This document shows positions 27,502 to 36,500 of a stretch of 64,000 nt of DNA, one piece after another. Below the pieces are notes generated by a model. The model was not told where the DNA came from. It saw nothing but the letters and a program-made list of their open reading frames with translations, and ran no database searches. A program made the position numbers and the translations under genes. This DNA is from Thalassotalea euphylliae (GTDB lineage Bacteria; Pseudomonadota; Gammaproteobacteria; Enterobacterales; Alteromonadaceae): assembly GCF_003390335.1 (NCBI RefSeq), contig NZ_QUOU01000001.1, forward strand, positions 992,001 to 1,056,000, read 5' to 3'. Each line of letters opens with the position of its first letter. The stretch's first letter is position 1.

Positions 27502-28485
27502 ATGGTTAAGCCATTATTCATTGGTCTGCTGGCCGCACTATCAATACAAGCAAGCGCTACAGTCATTAAATCATCAAGTGTAAGTGAGGAAAACGTTATG
27601 CAAAACATTCAACTGAAAACTAAGGTTGGCGAACTAGCGGCAAACTTATGCCTGCCACAAAACGCAAACCAAGGCAGTGAAAAGTTACCGGTTGTTATCG
27701 TCACTGGTGCTTGGACGACAGTTAAAGAACAAATGCCTGCGGTGTATGCAAGGGCATTAGCTGAGCAAGGTTATGCAGCATTAACCTTCGATTTTCGTGG
27801 CTGGGGCGAATCTACTGACAAGACTCAATACCTCGAAGACCCGCAACGTAAAATTGCAGATATTCAAGCCGTGATTGATGCTGTTCAGGAAGTGGGAGAC
27901 GAATTTACATTCGTTGATACAAAGCGCATTGCTGGCTTGGGTATTTGTGCATCTGCGGGTTACATGCTGGATGCGGTGTTAGCCAACGAAGGCATAAAAA
28001 CCGTGGCTGTCGTTGCCCCTTGGCTTCATGACAAAACCCTCGCCACTGCCATATACGGTGGTGAAGAAAACGTTAACGCTTTGCTGGCTGCCGCTCAAAA
28101 CGCTGAGCAAAGTGAACTATTGGTTACTATTGAAGCCGCGAGCCTAACGAATCAAAGTGCCTTGATGTATCAAGCCCCTTATTACACCGAAACTGATCGC
28201 GGGTTAATTCCTGCATACGACAATTTATTCAATGTGGCTTCGTGGCAAGGGTGGTTGAACTACGATGCGCTGCAAAATGCTGAGGCTCAGGACAAGCCAG
28301 TGTTGATGGTGGCGTCTGACGCTATGGCACTGCCGGCTGGTACAAAGCAATACCTAGATAAAGCTGGCGCTAATGTGCAAGCAATTTGGTTAGACGGTAT
28401 TTCCCAATTCGACTTTTACGATCAGCCGAGTGCCGTTACACAAGCCTTGCAGGCAATTGACACTCATTTTAGTAAACACCTATAA
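27502..28485 (+). CDS. Secreted alpha/beta hydrolase with Cys nucleophile
   Basis: 327 residues. Signal peptide (about 1-19, ending QASA-T). The alpha/beta hydrolase core is clear: LPVVIVTGAW, then ALTFDFRGWGEST and the nucleophile elbow GLGICASAGY with Cys149 at the nucleophile position, as in dienelactone-hydrolase/YcjY-like enzymes. Asp273 (ASDAMALP) is the likely acid. In this group the catalytic His usually sits in a TH(V/F)D(L/F)YD motif; here the segment is SQFDFYD, with Gln302 at that position. Activity is therefore in doubt. It is transcribed away from an AraC regulator and toward an NTF2-like gene. Confidence 0.8.
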   Translation: MVKPLFIGLLAALSIQASATVIKSSSVSEENVMQNIQLKTKVGELAANLCLPQNANQGSEKLPVVIVTGAWTTVKEQMPAVYARALAEQGYAALTFDFRGWGESTDKTQYLEDPQRKIADIQAVIDAVQEVGDEFTFVDTKRIAGLGICASAGYMLDAVLANEGIKTVAVVAPWLHDKTLATAIYGGEENVNALLAAAQNAEQSELLVTIEAASLTNQSALMYQAPYYTETDRGLIPAYDNLFNVASWQGWLNYDALQNAEAQDKPVLMVASDAMALPAGTKQYLDKAGANVQAIWLDGISQFDFYDQPSAVTQALQAIDTHFSKHL

Positions 28486-28495
28486 GCTGGGCACT

Positions 28496-28524
28496 GCTAC
28501 TTTACTTAGCACCAGTAAAGTAGC
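28496..28524. repeat. Perfect 11-bp hairpin between hydrolase and NTF2-like genes
   Basis: GCTACTTTACT (28496-28506), loop TAGCACC, AGTAAAGTAGC (28514-28524). No T-run follows, so it may stabilise or process the transcript between the two genes instead of ending it. Confidence 0.6.
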
Positions 28525-28632
28525 TCATATAACTTAGCTTAATCGTAATTTAAGTGGCGGACTAGTAAGGCACCTAGCTACTGGCTTTGCCACTTAATCG
28601 CCACTTCATTAGCAAAAGTAAAAGGTGATGCA

Positions 28633-29211
28633 ATGCAAAAAATACTCTGTTTATTGATACTGTGGAGCGTGATCATGACAACCAATTCAACCCATGCGGC
28701 TAATGCGCCATTAAGTCAAGACGAAGCGCAAGTAAGAAGTGCGATTTACAGCTTTTCTGCGCTTGCTGACCAAAGTGCTTTTGAGTACCTAGGTACATTA
28801 TTTGCCAATCAGGTGAGCCTTGATTACACCGAATTGTTTGGTGGTGAGGTGCACACAATCAGTAATCAAGCGCTAATGCAACAGTGGGCTGGCTTTTTAC
28901 CGGGGTTTGATACTACATTCCATGAACTAAGCAATATGCGTGTTGTGATGGAACAAGGTGAAACTGATTGGCATAGCGCTCAAGTGACCGTAGATTTCAC
29001 CGCCAGCCACTGGCTTGGTGATTCAGGCTTTTGGGCGATATCAGGCGTGTATCAGTTTACGCTGAGCAAAGTAGACGGACACTGGGCGATTAGCCATGTG
29101 AAGTTGTTTGCCAAAAATGAATCGGGCAGCAGGGAAGTCCTCGCCAAAGTCGATACCTTGGCTGCAAAAAAGTTAGCTGCGAAACGCCAACTACTCGTTA
29201 ACATTGATTAA
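28633..29211 (+). CDS. Secreted NTF2-like (SnoaL-type) protein
   Basis: 192 residues. Signal peptide ending NSTHAA. The body has the cone-shaped NTF2 pattern: DEAQVRSAIYSFSALADQSA, then LGTLFANQVSLDYTELFGGE and a closing beta sheet with DWHSAQVTVDFTASHWLGDS and WAISHVKLF. NTF2-like proteins bind or convert small hydrophobic molecules; no catalytic assignment is possible. It follows the hydrolase by 147 bp and probably belongs to the same AraC-controlled unit. Confidence 0.75.
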   Translation: MQKILCLLILWSVIMTTNSTHAANAPLSQDEAQVRSAIYSFSALADQSAFEYLGTLFANQVSLDYTELFGGEVHTISNQALMQQWAGFLPGFDTTFHELSNMRVVMEQGETDWHSAQVTVDFTASHWLGDSGFWAISGVYQFTLSKVDGHWAISHVKLFAKNESGSREVLAKVDTLAAKKLAAKRQLLVNID

Positions 29212-29300
29212 TCATGTTGGAATTGACCAACTCTACTGCTGGGAGGTTTGGAGTAGAGCTTGGCGCTAGATTTTAAGCCCAGTTAGAAGCTAGACAATAA

Positions 29301-29336
29301 AAAAATGCCAGCTCCTTTCAGAAAGCTGGCATTTTT
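29301..29336. terminator. Bidirectional terminator
   Basis: AAAAATGCCAGCT (29301-29313) and AGCTGGCATTTTT (29324-29336) flank a 10-base loop: a perfect 13-bp stem with A-run and T-run ends. It separates the convergent NTF2-like and YebC-family genes. Confidence 0.88.
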
Positions 29337-29400
29337 AAGTCTTCTTCTTGGCTTTTATTCGCAAAAAACGGATATAAATTTCAATGCCAAGCTGAAAGCG

Positions 29401-30129
29401 TTACGATCTTTTTACATCCGCGTTGTGATAGATGTTTTGTACATCATCACAATCTTCTAGCATCGCAATAAACTTGTCGAAATTGGCGATATCTTCTTCG
29501 CCTTCAATATCCGTGTACGTTTGCGGTACCCAAGTGATTTCTTCAACTTCTAAATCAAATTCAGGCATGCTGTTAGCAAATTCTGTTTTGATTTTGAAAA
29601 ACTCAGTGTGTGGTGCATAAACGGTAATAATGCCGTCTTCTAACTCAACGTCAGTCACGTCAATATCAGCCATCATTAGGTTTTCTAGCACAGTCTCGTC
29701 ATCTTCACCTTTGAAAGCGAAAACGGCTTGATGGTCAAACATATGAGAAACAGTACCCGTTGAACCAATTTTTGAGTTGGTTTTGGTAAAGCACTGGCGT
29801 ACATCTTTGATCGTACGGTTACCGTTATCTGTTAAACAATCGATAATGACCATGCAGTTACCTGGGCCAAAGCCTTCATAGCGCGCCTCGGCGTAATCTT
29901 CACCGCCAGCACCACTGGCTTTGTCGATGGCTTTGTCGATAACGTGTGTTGGCACTTGATCTTTCTTCGCTTTGTCAATCAAGCTACGCAGTGCAAGGTT
30001 GCCATCAGGGTCGACACCGCCACTTTTCGCAATTGCGTAAATTGCTTTACCGTATTTTGAATAAACTTTAGTTTTTTGGCCGGCGGTTTTGGCCATAGAC
30101 TCTTTTCGGTTTTGAAACGCTCTACCCAT
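29401..30129 (-). CDS. YebC/PmpR family protein
   Basis: 242 residues with the full family pattern: [20 protein letters not shown] at the start, [20 protein letters not shown], then [19 protein letters not shown] and a final acidic region ([14 protein letters not shown]). Members act as DNA-binding regulators, and YebC-type proteins have been linked to translation of proline-rich stretches. The [14 protein letters not shown] start differs from canonical YebC (MAGHSKWAN) and matches the second, YeeN-like lineage. It is followed by a bidirectional terminator. Confidence 0.9.
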   Translation of the reverse strand: MGRAFQNRKESMAKTAGQKTKVYSKYGKAIYAIAKSGGVDPDGNLALRSLIDKAKKDQVPTHVIDKAIDKASGAGGEDYAEARYEGFGPGNCMVIIDCLTDNGNRTIKDVRQCFTKTNSKIGSTGTVSHMFDHQAVFAFKGEDDETVLENLMMADIDVTDVELEDGIITVYAPHTEFFKIKTEFANSMPEFDLEVEEITWVPQTYTDIEGEEDIANFDKFIAMLEDCDDVQNIYHNADVKRS

Positions 30130-30472
30130 CTTATCTATGCTTCTTGTTTACAATGATTCAATGGCTAGATTTTAACAGTGAGTGAAGCCTTTTTGCTAGG
30201 GGCAGATACGATTGAATGTTTGATTTACGCTAGCAATTGGTATCAAAAGAGCAATGTGGCTATCAAAAACAGATAACCACAGTTTATTGAGTTGTTAACA
30301 TAACAGCCTCTTAATGGGACGCTGTAATATTTATTCGACATTTAACTTTCGCATCGCTTATTGAGGCTATCGCTGTCGAAAATACACAGCCTTATCTGAA
30401 CAAATAGAACCTTGTTTTGGTGACTTTTTGGCGATGGCAAGCTTGTTGCTAACCGCGGATACAGTTTGCATC
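30130..30472. other. Intergenic region, no gene seen
   Basis: 343 bp between two minus-strand genes. It must contain the YebC-family promoter and the 3' end of the small secreted-protein gene. No hairpin with a T-run, repeat or convincing short ORF was found. Confidence 0.4.
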
Positions 30473-31021
30473 TTACTCTCCTACACTCGCTGTTTGATAC
30501 CTAGCTCCCTTGTTGTCGCCATAGCTGATGCGCTTTAGTGTTAACAAGTTATTTTTAACAATGGTGTTGTTGTCAACCAATAAGGCGCTGGTAAAGTCTT
30601 CAAGTGCGCCGACATTATCGTCTGCTAAATAACGCACTATCCCTCGGTTACTGTAGGCCATTGATTTTAAAAATAGCTTCTGAGCGCTTGGCCCTGTCAC
30701 CTTGTCAATTTGTTCGACGGCAAAACTGCAAGCCTTATCGGCTAGCGATAAATCGTTTAGCTTAATATTGGCGACACACATGCCCATTGCTTGGTTATAG
30801 CTGGAAATCGGGTCTTGCTTTGCCGACGCTAATTTATCAAGGCCAAGCTGGTAATCACCGGCAATAATTTCATCAGAGCCAGGGGCATTTTTGACAATGG
30901 CTAGTTTAAGGCCGTTTAATTTCGCGTCGGTGGTGACATTTTTAGCGGCGACAGCAACAGCGCTGGCCGTTGTGCCGAGGAGTAATACAAGTGCTGAAAT
31001 CTTACTCAGTTGTTTATTCAT
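30473..31021 (-). CDS. Secreted TPR-like hypothetical protein
   Basis: 182 residues from the ATG at 31021, which has AAGGAG six bases upstream on the minus strand; the longer frame to 31054 is rejected for lack of a site. Signal peptide MNKQLSKISALVLLLGTTAS ending near AVAVAA. The mature part is helical and has TPR-like pairs (KLFLKSMAYSNRGIVRYLAD, then DNVGALEDFTSALLVDNN). Two Cys may pair. Many marine Gammaproteobacteria carry a similar short exported TPR protein; its function is unknown and neighbours do not help. Confidence 0.65.
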   Translation of the reverse strand: MNKQLSKISALVLLLGTTASAVAVAAKNVTTDAKLNGLKLAIVKNAPGSDEIIAGDYQLGLDKLASAKQDPISSYNQAMGMCVANIKLNDLSLADKACSFAVEQIDKVTGPSAQKLFLKSMAYSNRGIVRYLADDNVGALEDFTSALLVDNNTIVKNNLLTLKRISYGDNKGARYQTASVGE

Positions 31022-31304
31022 GATGCTCTCCTTCTTCAATTTATGCTTACTCAAGTAAATGCCTACTAGAGTTAGTGCTTAACTGAAATGTGCTCAGTCA
31101 AAGTGTCACTCACAGAGGGGGATATCTGTAGTGACACCTTAACTGTAGAGAGGAGTGCGGCGAACTGACAAACGATAAAAACACACGTATTAGGTGAATA
31201 AATTTCGCCTATTATCGCGATGTCAAAAAACTCATAGCGAGTCTAGTTGCTGACTACTGGGCTGAACAGCTGAGTATATTTGCGTTTATTTAGTTAGCAT
31301 TGAG

Positions 31305-32183
31305 TTAATCTGCAAAGTTGTCCTTCACCCAATTGGCAAAAGTCGTGAGTTCAGCGGCACTTTCGATATCCTCATGTTGGATCAGGAAGTATTTATCGTT
31401 AGTGACCAGTTCTTGGTCGAATAATTTCACCAGTAATTGCTCACTAAACCATGCCTTGCTAATTGGCATGGGCACTAACGCTATCCCCATACCTTGCTGT
31501 GCTGCGCGGGCGACACCAAACATGCTGTCAAATTGAATAATTTGCTTGGGGTCGAAATTCGGTACATCGTTTTTGTCGGCCCATTGGTGCCAAGACCACG
31601 GACGCGCTTGATGGAGGATCAAAGGTACCGAACTCAATGCCTCTTCCCCGTGCGCCGCCCATTTACGGTAGAGCTTTTTGTTGCACGCTGGCACATAGCG
31701 AATAGGGAATAGTTCATGCACGACGCTGCCATTTGGCTTGCCATTGGCTAAAACTATCGATAGATCTGCGCTTGCGGGCGTTTGGCTAGCAGACTTTACT
31801 GTTTCCAATTGTAAGTTAATATCAGGATTCAGCTCAGCCCACTCACTGAGCTTTGGGACGAAAAGCTCACTGGCAAAAAATTCCGGTAAACTAATGGTGA
31901 TGGTTTTATTTTGCTGGTTATTCGTAAAGTCAGCGATGGTTTGCTCTAAGTTGGTGATAATAGGGTAGACAGATTTATAAAATTGTTTACCTGCACTGGT
32001 TAGCTCAATTGAGCGAGTTTGGCGTTTGAAAAGTTGGGTACCCAGCTGATCTTCTAGTTGTTTAATTTGGTGACTGACCGCCGAGGGCGTCAAAAACAAC
32101 TGGGATGCAGCATGCTTAAAACTTAAACATTTAGCAGCAATGCAAAAAGATCTGAGTCCACGAATTGGGGTTTGAATGCTCAT
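31305..32183 (-). CDS. LysR family transcriptional regulator (GcvA-like)
   Basis: 292 residues from the ATG at 32183 (MSIQTPIRGLRSF); the TTG at 32225 would add 14 hydrophobic residues that do not fit. The winged HTH reads FCIAAKCLSFKHAASQLFLT then PSAVSHQIKQLEDQLG. The effector-binding domain has the typical strands (TITISLPEFFASELFVPKL; GMGIALVPMPISKAW). The sequence style is that of the GcvA/AmpR branch. No divergent target gene is adjacent, so its regulon is unknown. Confidence 0.85.
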   Translation of the reverse strand: MSIQTPIRGLRSFCIAAKCLSFKHAASQLFLTPSAVSHQIKQLEDQLGTQLFKRQTRSIELTSAGKQFYKSVYPIITNLEQTIADFTNNQQNKTITISLPEFFASELFVPKLSEWAELNPDINLQLETVKSASQTPASADLSIVLANGKPNGSVVHELFPIRYVPACNKKLYRKWAAHGEEALSSVPLILHQARPWSWHQWADKNDVPNFDPKQIIQFDSMFGVARAAQQGMGIALVPMPISKAWFSEQLLVKLFDQELVTNDKYFLIQHEDIESAAELTTFANWVKDNFAD

Positions 32184-32364
32184 GATGAAAAATAACGCTA
32201 CGAAGAGTCCTTGCTTGAAAATCAAGTTAATTTAAGCAAACGCTAGACCATGGCTATTTGTATAATTAAAACAGGAGGTTAGTGAGTTCTTGCTGTTTTT
32301 TGGCGCTTCCCAGTGCGCCATTGTGAAGCGGGCGCTCTAAAGTGGTGCAAAATAAAGTGAGGTC

Positions 32365-32392
32365 GAAAAAAAGGGCGCTTAACAAGCGCCCT
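32365..32392 (-). terminator. Minus-strand terminator downstream of the 86-residue ORF
   Basis: AGGGCGCTT (32372-32380), loop AAC, AAGCGCCCT (32384-32392). On the minus strand the stem is followed by seven T residues (A-run 32365-32371 on the plus strand). The nearest upstream minus-strand gene is the short ORF at 32645-32905. The region 32184-32644 around it holds, besides this and the 19-bp repeats, nothing that looks like a gene. Confidence 0.8.
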
Positions 32393-32576
32393 GACAAATA
32401 AAGTAAGTGTCTAATGATTTAGAAATCGGGGGAGATTTCGAAAACAAGATTAGAATAAATGCACTACAGGATAATGACAATTGAGAAGAAATCACTTAAC
32501 GCATTAAATTATTTCACGTATGACTTTTGAACATCATTTCATTGAATATCTATGCTTTTGACCATGCTGTGTTTAC

Positions 32577-32633
32577 CTTTGTCTCTTGCTGAAGTCTTTG
32601 TCTCTTGCTGAGGCCTTTGTTTCTTACTGAGAC
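32577..32633. repeat. Three 19-bp tandem repeats
   Basis: Units start at 32577, 32596 and 32615 and share CTTTGTCTCTTGCTGA (the third copy has two changes). They lie just after the stop of the short minus-strand ORF and before its terminator, hence in its 3' untranslated region. The 19-bp period excludes a coding repeat. Confidence 0.75.
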
Positions 32634-32644
32634 AATGACACAGC

Positions 32645-32905
32645 TCAATTATGTGGGCGCATAGTAAGCCCGGGCGAAGTATTGATTTCTCCCTGTGGAT
32701 CAACCGTAGCAACACTATTGCCACACAAAAGCACCGCTATCAAACCATGCTCTGAGTCACGCGTGAAGGCAAAATGATAGCCGTATTGTATTAAGCTATT
32801 CACAGAAAACTTTTGCGACATCGTCATATTACTCAATCGCTCGCTTTCGCTCGCGCGAGATTGTCGCCTATCGTCTCCGCTTAGTTTTTTTAACCTTGAC
32901 TCCAT
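32645..32905 (-). CDS. Hypothetical 86-residue protein
   Basis: Not recognised. The N terminus is basic and Ser/Arg-rich (ESRLKKLSGDDRRQSRASE), the rest mixed (IQYGYHFAFTRDSEHGLIAV, LLCGNSVATVDPQGE). In favour of a real gene: GGAG lies about 8 bases before the ATG; a -35/-10 pair with 17-bp spacing (TCGACC, TATACT) is correctly placed upstream; a T-tailed terminator is downstream. An internal ATG (MSQKF) could be an alternative start. No membrane helix or signal peptide. Confidence 0.5.
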   Translation of the reverse strand: MESRLKKLSGDDRRQSRASESERLSNMTMSQKFSVNSLIQYGYHFAFTRDSEHGLIAVLLCGNSVATVDPQGEINTSPGLTMRPHN

Positions 32906-33505
32906 TCGGTCGCTCCAAAATTGCAGTCGTACTTTCAGTATAGTATTTGACCTAGGTTAGGTCGATAACCTCAATTGCAGGCTAGTTTGGCGAGTGCATT
33001 GCTAGTGCGCGAGTAGCTGGCAAAGTTCATTAAAAGGCAACGGCCGACAGAGCAAAGAGCCTTGAATAAAGTCGTACTGTTGAGCAAGTAAAAGCTGCTG
33101 CTGTCAGGCGCTTCGATAGATAAATTTAACCTGTGCAAAATCAATCACTAGTACGTGAGTCTGTGGGACTAACCAAGTTTGGAATTGAGCATGGGCATTG
33201 CACCGCCTAAACTTATTGGCAAGTGCAACAAAATCACAATGTCACTAGTTGTAAAAGAGTTACCCAGTTTCTAAAGCAGCAGTACTGGACGGAGTCGTTT
33301 CGTTGTTTGAAGTTGTTGGGGAGCGTCTGCCAAGCGTAAGCGAGTAGCGCATAAGCAAGCTTAGCTTAATATAGGCAGCCCATTCAGAGTTTTTCCTATC
33401 CATTGTCAAACCAGCCATGGCGCTGGGTAACCGTGTTTTTCTGTCGGTATTTCTGTCAGCCGTATTGTTAGTAGCTTTAATGCTGAGAAACTAAAAGGAC
33501 GAGTT
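32906..33505. promoter_or_regulatory. 600-bp intergenic region with a promoter palindrome
   Basis: It separates the minus-strand short ORF from the 1548-residue gene. A perfect hyphenated palindrome, GACCTA-GGT-TAGGTC, is at 32949-32963. On the minus strand it overlaps the spacer between a -35-like TCGACC and a -10-like TATACT for the short ORF, so it looks like an operator. Otherwise the region shows no ORF or strong hairpin; the large gene's promoter must also be here. Confidence 0.45.
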
Positions 33506-36500
33506 ATGGATATGTTAAGTGTGAATGGTCAATTATCGCCAATAAGCAGCAATAGTAATGAACTCGCAAACAGTTACCAAGGGCACTTTGTCAAAATTGC
33601 CTTTAGCCGAGAAATCTCCGGGCAAGCAGTGTTTAGCAAAGACAGGGCCGAGGTTAACGCCAACGGCGAATTCAGGTTTTTTGTTCCACCTGCGAGCTTA
33701 GTCGTTGATCAAGCGGTGACTATCGAAGTGTACGCACCAAGTGGCGAATTACTGGCCAAACTTTATGTCAGTCATGGTAGCCTCAATGCCGCCGATATCA
33801 AGCTCACTGCCGCCGATAACAGCCAAGCATTTGAAATTAAAGTTGACCCTAAACTGATTAGTGTTGGTGATATTAGCCCAGTTGCCGAGCAAGTGATAAA
33901 AGTGAAAGGGCGGGTGGTTGATGTCTCTGGGAATGGCAAAAATGTCGGATTACAGGTGCTTATTTTTACCACGCAAGGCAGCGAAAGCGCATTTAGCATC
34001 GGCAGCTTTCAAGCGGTAGCATCGGCGAAAACAGATAAAAGCGGTTATTTTTACTGCTCGTTAGCCAACCAAGTGGTGAGCAGTGCCTACGGCGTTATTG
34101 CTGGTATGGAAAGCGAGCCCATTGCCATTCCACTTGAAGACAGTCGCGTGCCAAGCAGTGTGATTTTGGTGGCTGATCTTGCTACTTTTGACGAAGACAA
34201 AGGCTGCGGTTGTGATACTGAGGTGGAAAGCCAGCCGGATAACGCGGATTTAGTCAATTCTAGCGCTTTTTCTCAAGATGTCGGCGGCAAGTGCATCGAC
34301 TTTACCGTGCCTAACCGCACCTTGGAAGAGTTTAGTTTTTACCAAACAGTACGCACGACAGAGCCGGAAATTCGCGGCTTAACCATAACAGCCAGTGAAA
34401 CTGATAAAGTACGAGATCAGCTAGCGTTACATTCAGAGCACGCCTTTGATTTAGTGGCTAAGCTCAACGCTTCATTTAGCTCGATGTCATTGCTCGCATT
34501 TTCGGTGCAGGAAGACCAGGAAGACAATGGTACGGCGAAACCGGCCGAGCCGATTGAAGATGGCAATGCCATTAAAAGTCGTGCCGAAGGCGATAGCAAG
34601 GGGCATGGCATTTCAGCAAAAATGGCGCAGCGCGTTAGCAAAATCCCGATAAACACACGCCGCAACTACGTGTTGAACTTAGATATCGGGCAGCGCACGC
34701 CACTCGTACTGAACAGCCTAGATATTACCGCGCCAGATATGCGTTTTGATTACCAAGATATCATTCAGCTGATCATTGCCCAAAACAAGCGTAAGCAAAA
34801 ACTAAAAGAGCTGGAAATGAAGCTGGCAGCTGCCTATTGCGGTAAAAATGGTGTGCAAGAAGAGCAATCGTTTTGTCAAAAGCTAGCCGTGCATACTAGC
34901 ATCGAAGGCGAAAAGCTCAATGCCTTATTAGCCCAAGTGACTAAAGACGTTCAGCGCGTTCGCCTTGACGCCGATACCGCAAGGCACCTGCGCAAAGTGA
35001 TGATCGATATTGAAGCGCTTGCCAATGGCACCACAGTCGACAGTAAGCAAATCAAGCAGATTGGCGCGCAGCTCGACAAAGTAGTTACCTTAGTGGAAAA
35101 GCAAGTGCCAGATGGTGATGGTAAAGAAATTTTGCTGGCCAACCTACGCAGAATGGCGCTTGAACTGGCGAATAACCTTAACAACCAAAGCTTACCTTTT
35201 GAACCCTGCCCACTCAAACCCGTGCGTGAAACGATGGGGATTATCTGCTTGATGCAAAAGTATCAAGACATACGTAATCTCCTCGCCAATACTCGCATTT
35301 TGTCGCTACCAGAAATTGTAGAGATCAAAGCATATTACCAAGTCTTTATCGACAGCATAAACGGCTTTGTCCGCCTACTTGATGAGTATTACCACTTCTA
35401 TAACTCTGGCGTTAGCTTTGGTATGGAGCTGATCGACAAATACTTTTATGACAACTACGACGAAATAAAGTCAACCTTGACGCATTTAGTGCGCGAGATC
35501 CAATCGAGCCACCGCTATGTGCTGGCGCTAGAGCGCGCCTATATTCGCAATCATCCGGGGCGCCAGGAATTAAGTGTAGAAACCAGTATTGATTGGGATG
35601 AAACCCCCACTATTTATGAAAATACCACCATAGCCCACGGCCATATTCTGCATTTTAAACAGCAGTGGAAAGCCGACGGTTATTCGCTTGGCGATCTACT
35701 TTACAGCTTGCCACTGGCGCCTTGTCAGGAAAAGCGCATTTCGATTTTGGACTGGGACAGAAGCGAGCAGGCGAGCCGTGAAGAATCAACACTCGCCACG
35801 GAAAGCTTAACCGCCAATATTGAGCGTGACCGCGATATCACCGAAATTATGAGCGCGAACCTTAACGAAAATATGCAGGCATCATCCTCTAACCGCACTA
35901 AGTCTAGCTCTGGTGGCATTGGCGGCGGTATCGGCGGATTTTTCAAAGGGATTGTTTTTGGTGTCGCTGGTGGGGTTGCTCACTCAGGGGCAAATTCCAG
36001 CTCAAGTGCCTCACAGTCATCGTCGCGCAACTTAGCCTCCAGCGCGCTCAATCGCTTGCAAGATAGCACCTCACAATCGGCATCCAGCCTCAGAAGTCAG
36101 CGTAATACGGTCGTCCAAACTGTCGGGCAACAAGAAGATGTGCGCGCGCAAACCGAAGTAGTGAAAAACAATAATCACTGCCACGCCATGACGGTTGAAT
36201 ATTTTGAAGTGCTCAAGCATTACGCAGTTGAGCAAAACTTGGTGGATGTACAGGAGTGTTTGTTTGTACCTATGCCGATGAGCCATTTTGATCATCAAAA
36301 AGTCCTGCGCTGGCGGCATACCTTGCAGCGCTTTATGTATGGTCGCAAGTTGCTAAAAGGTTTTGATGCGATTGACCGTATTGAAACTAACTATGTTAAT
36401 GTTGACTTACCTGCGGGCAGTCATGCCGACGAAGTGATTCAGGCGTTTTCCGGCTACATGACACTATCTTTTGAACTGGCACGGCCTTTTACACCGGCCA

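Noticed and set aside
32539..32724. 61-codon minus-strand ORF overlapping the 19-bp repeats
   Set aside because: It runs through a non-triplet tandem repeat, overlaps the better supported 86-residue ORF in another frame and has no ribosome-binding site.
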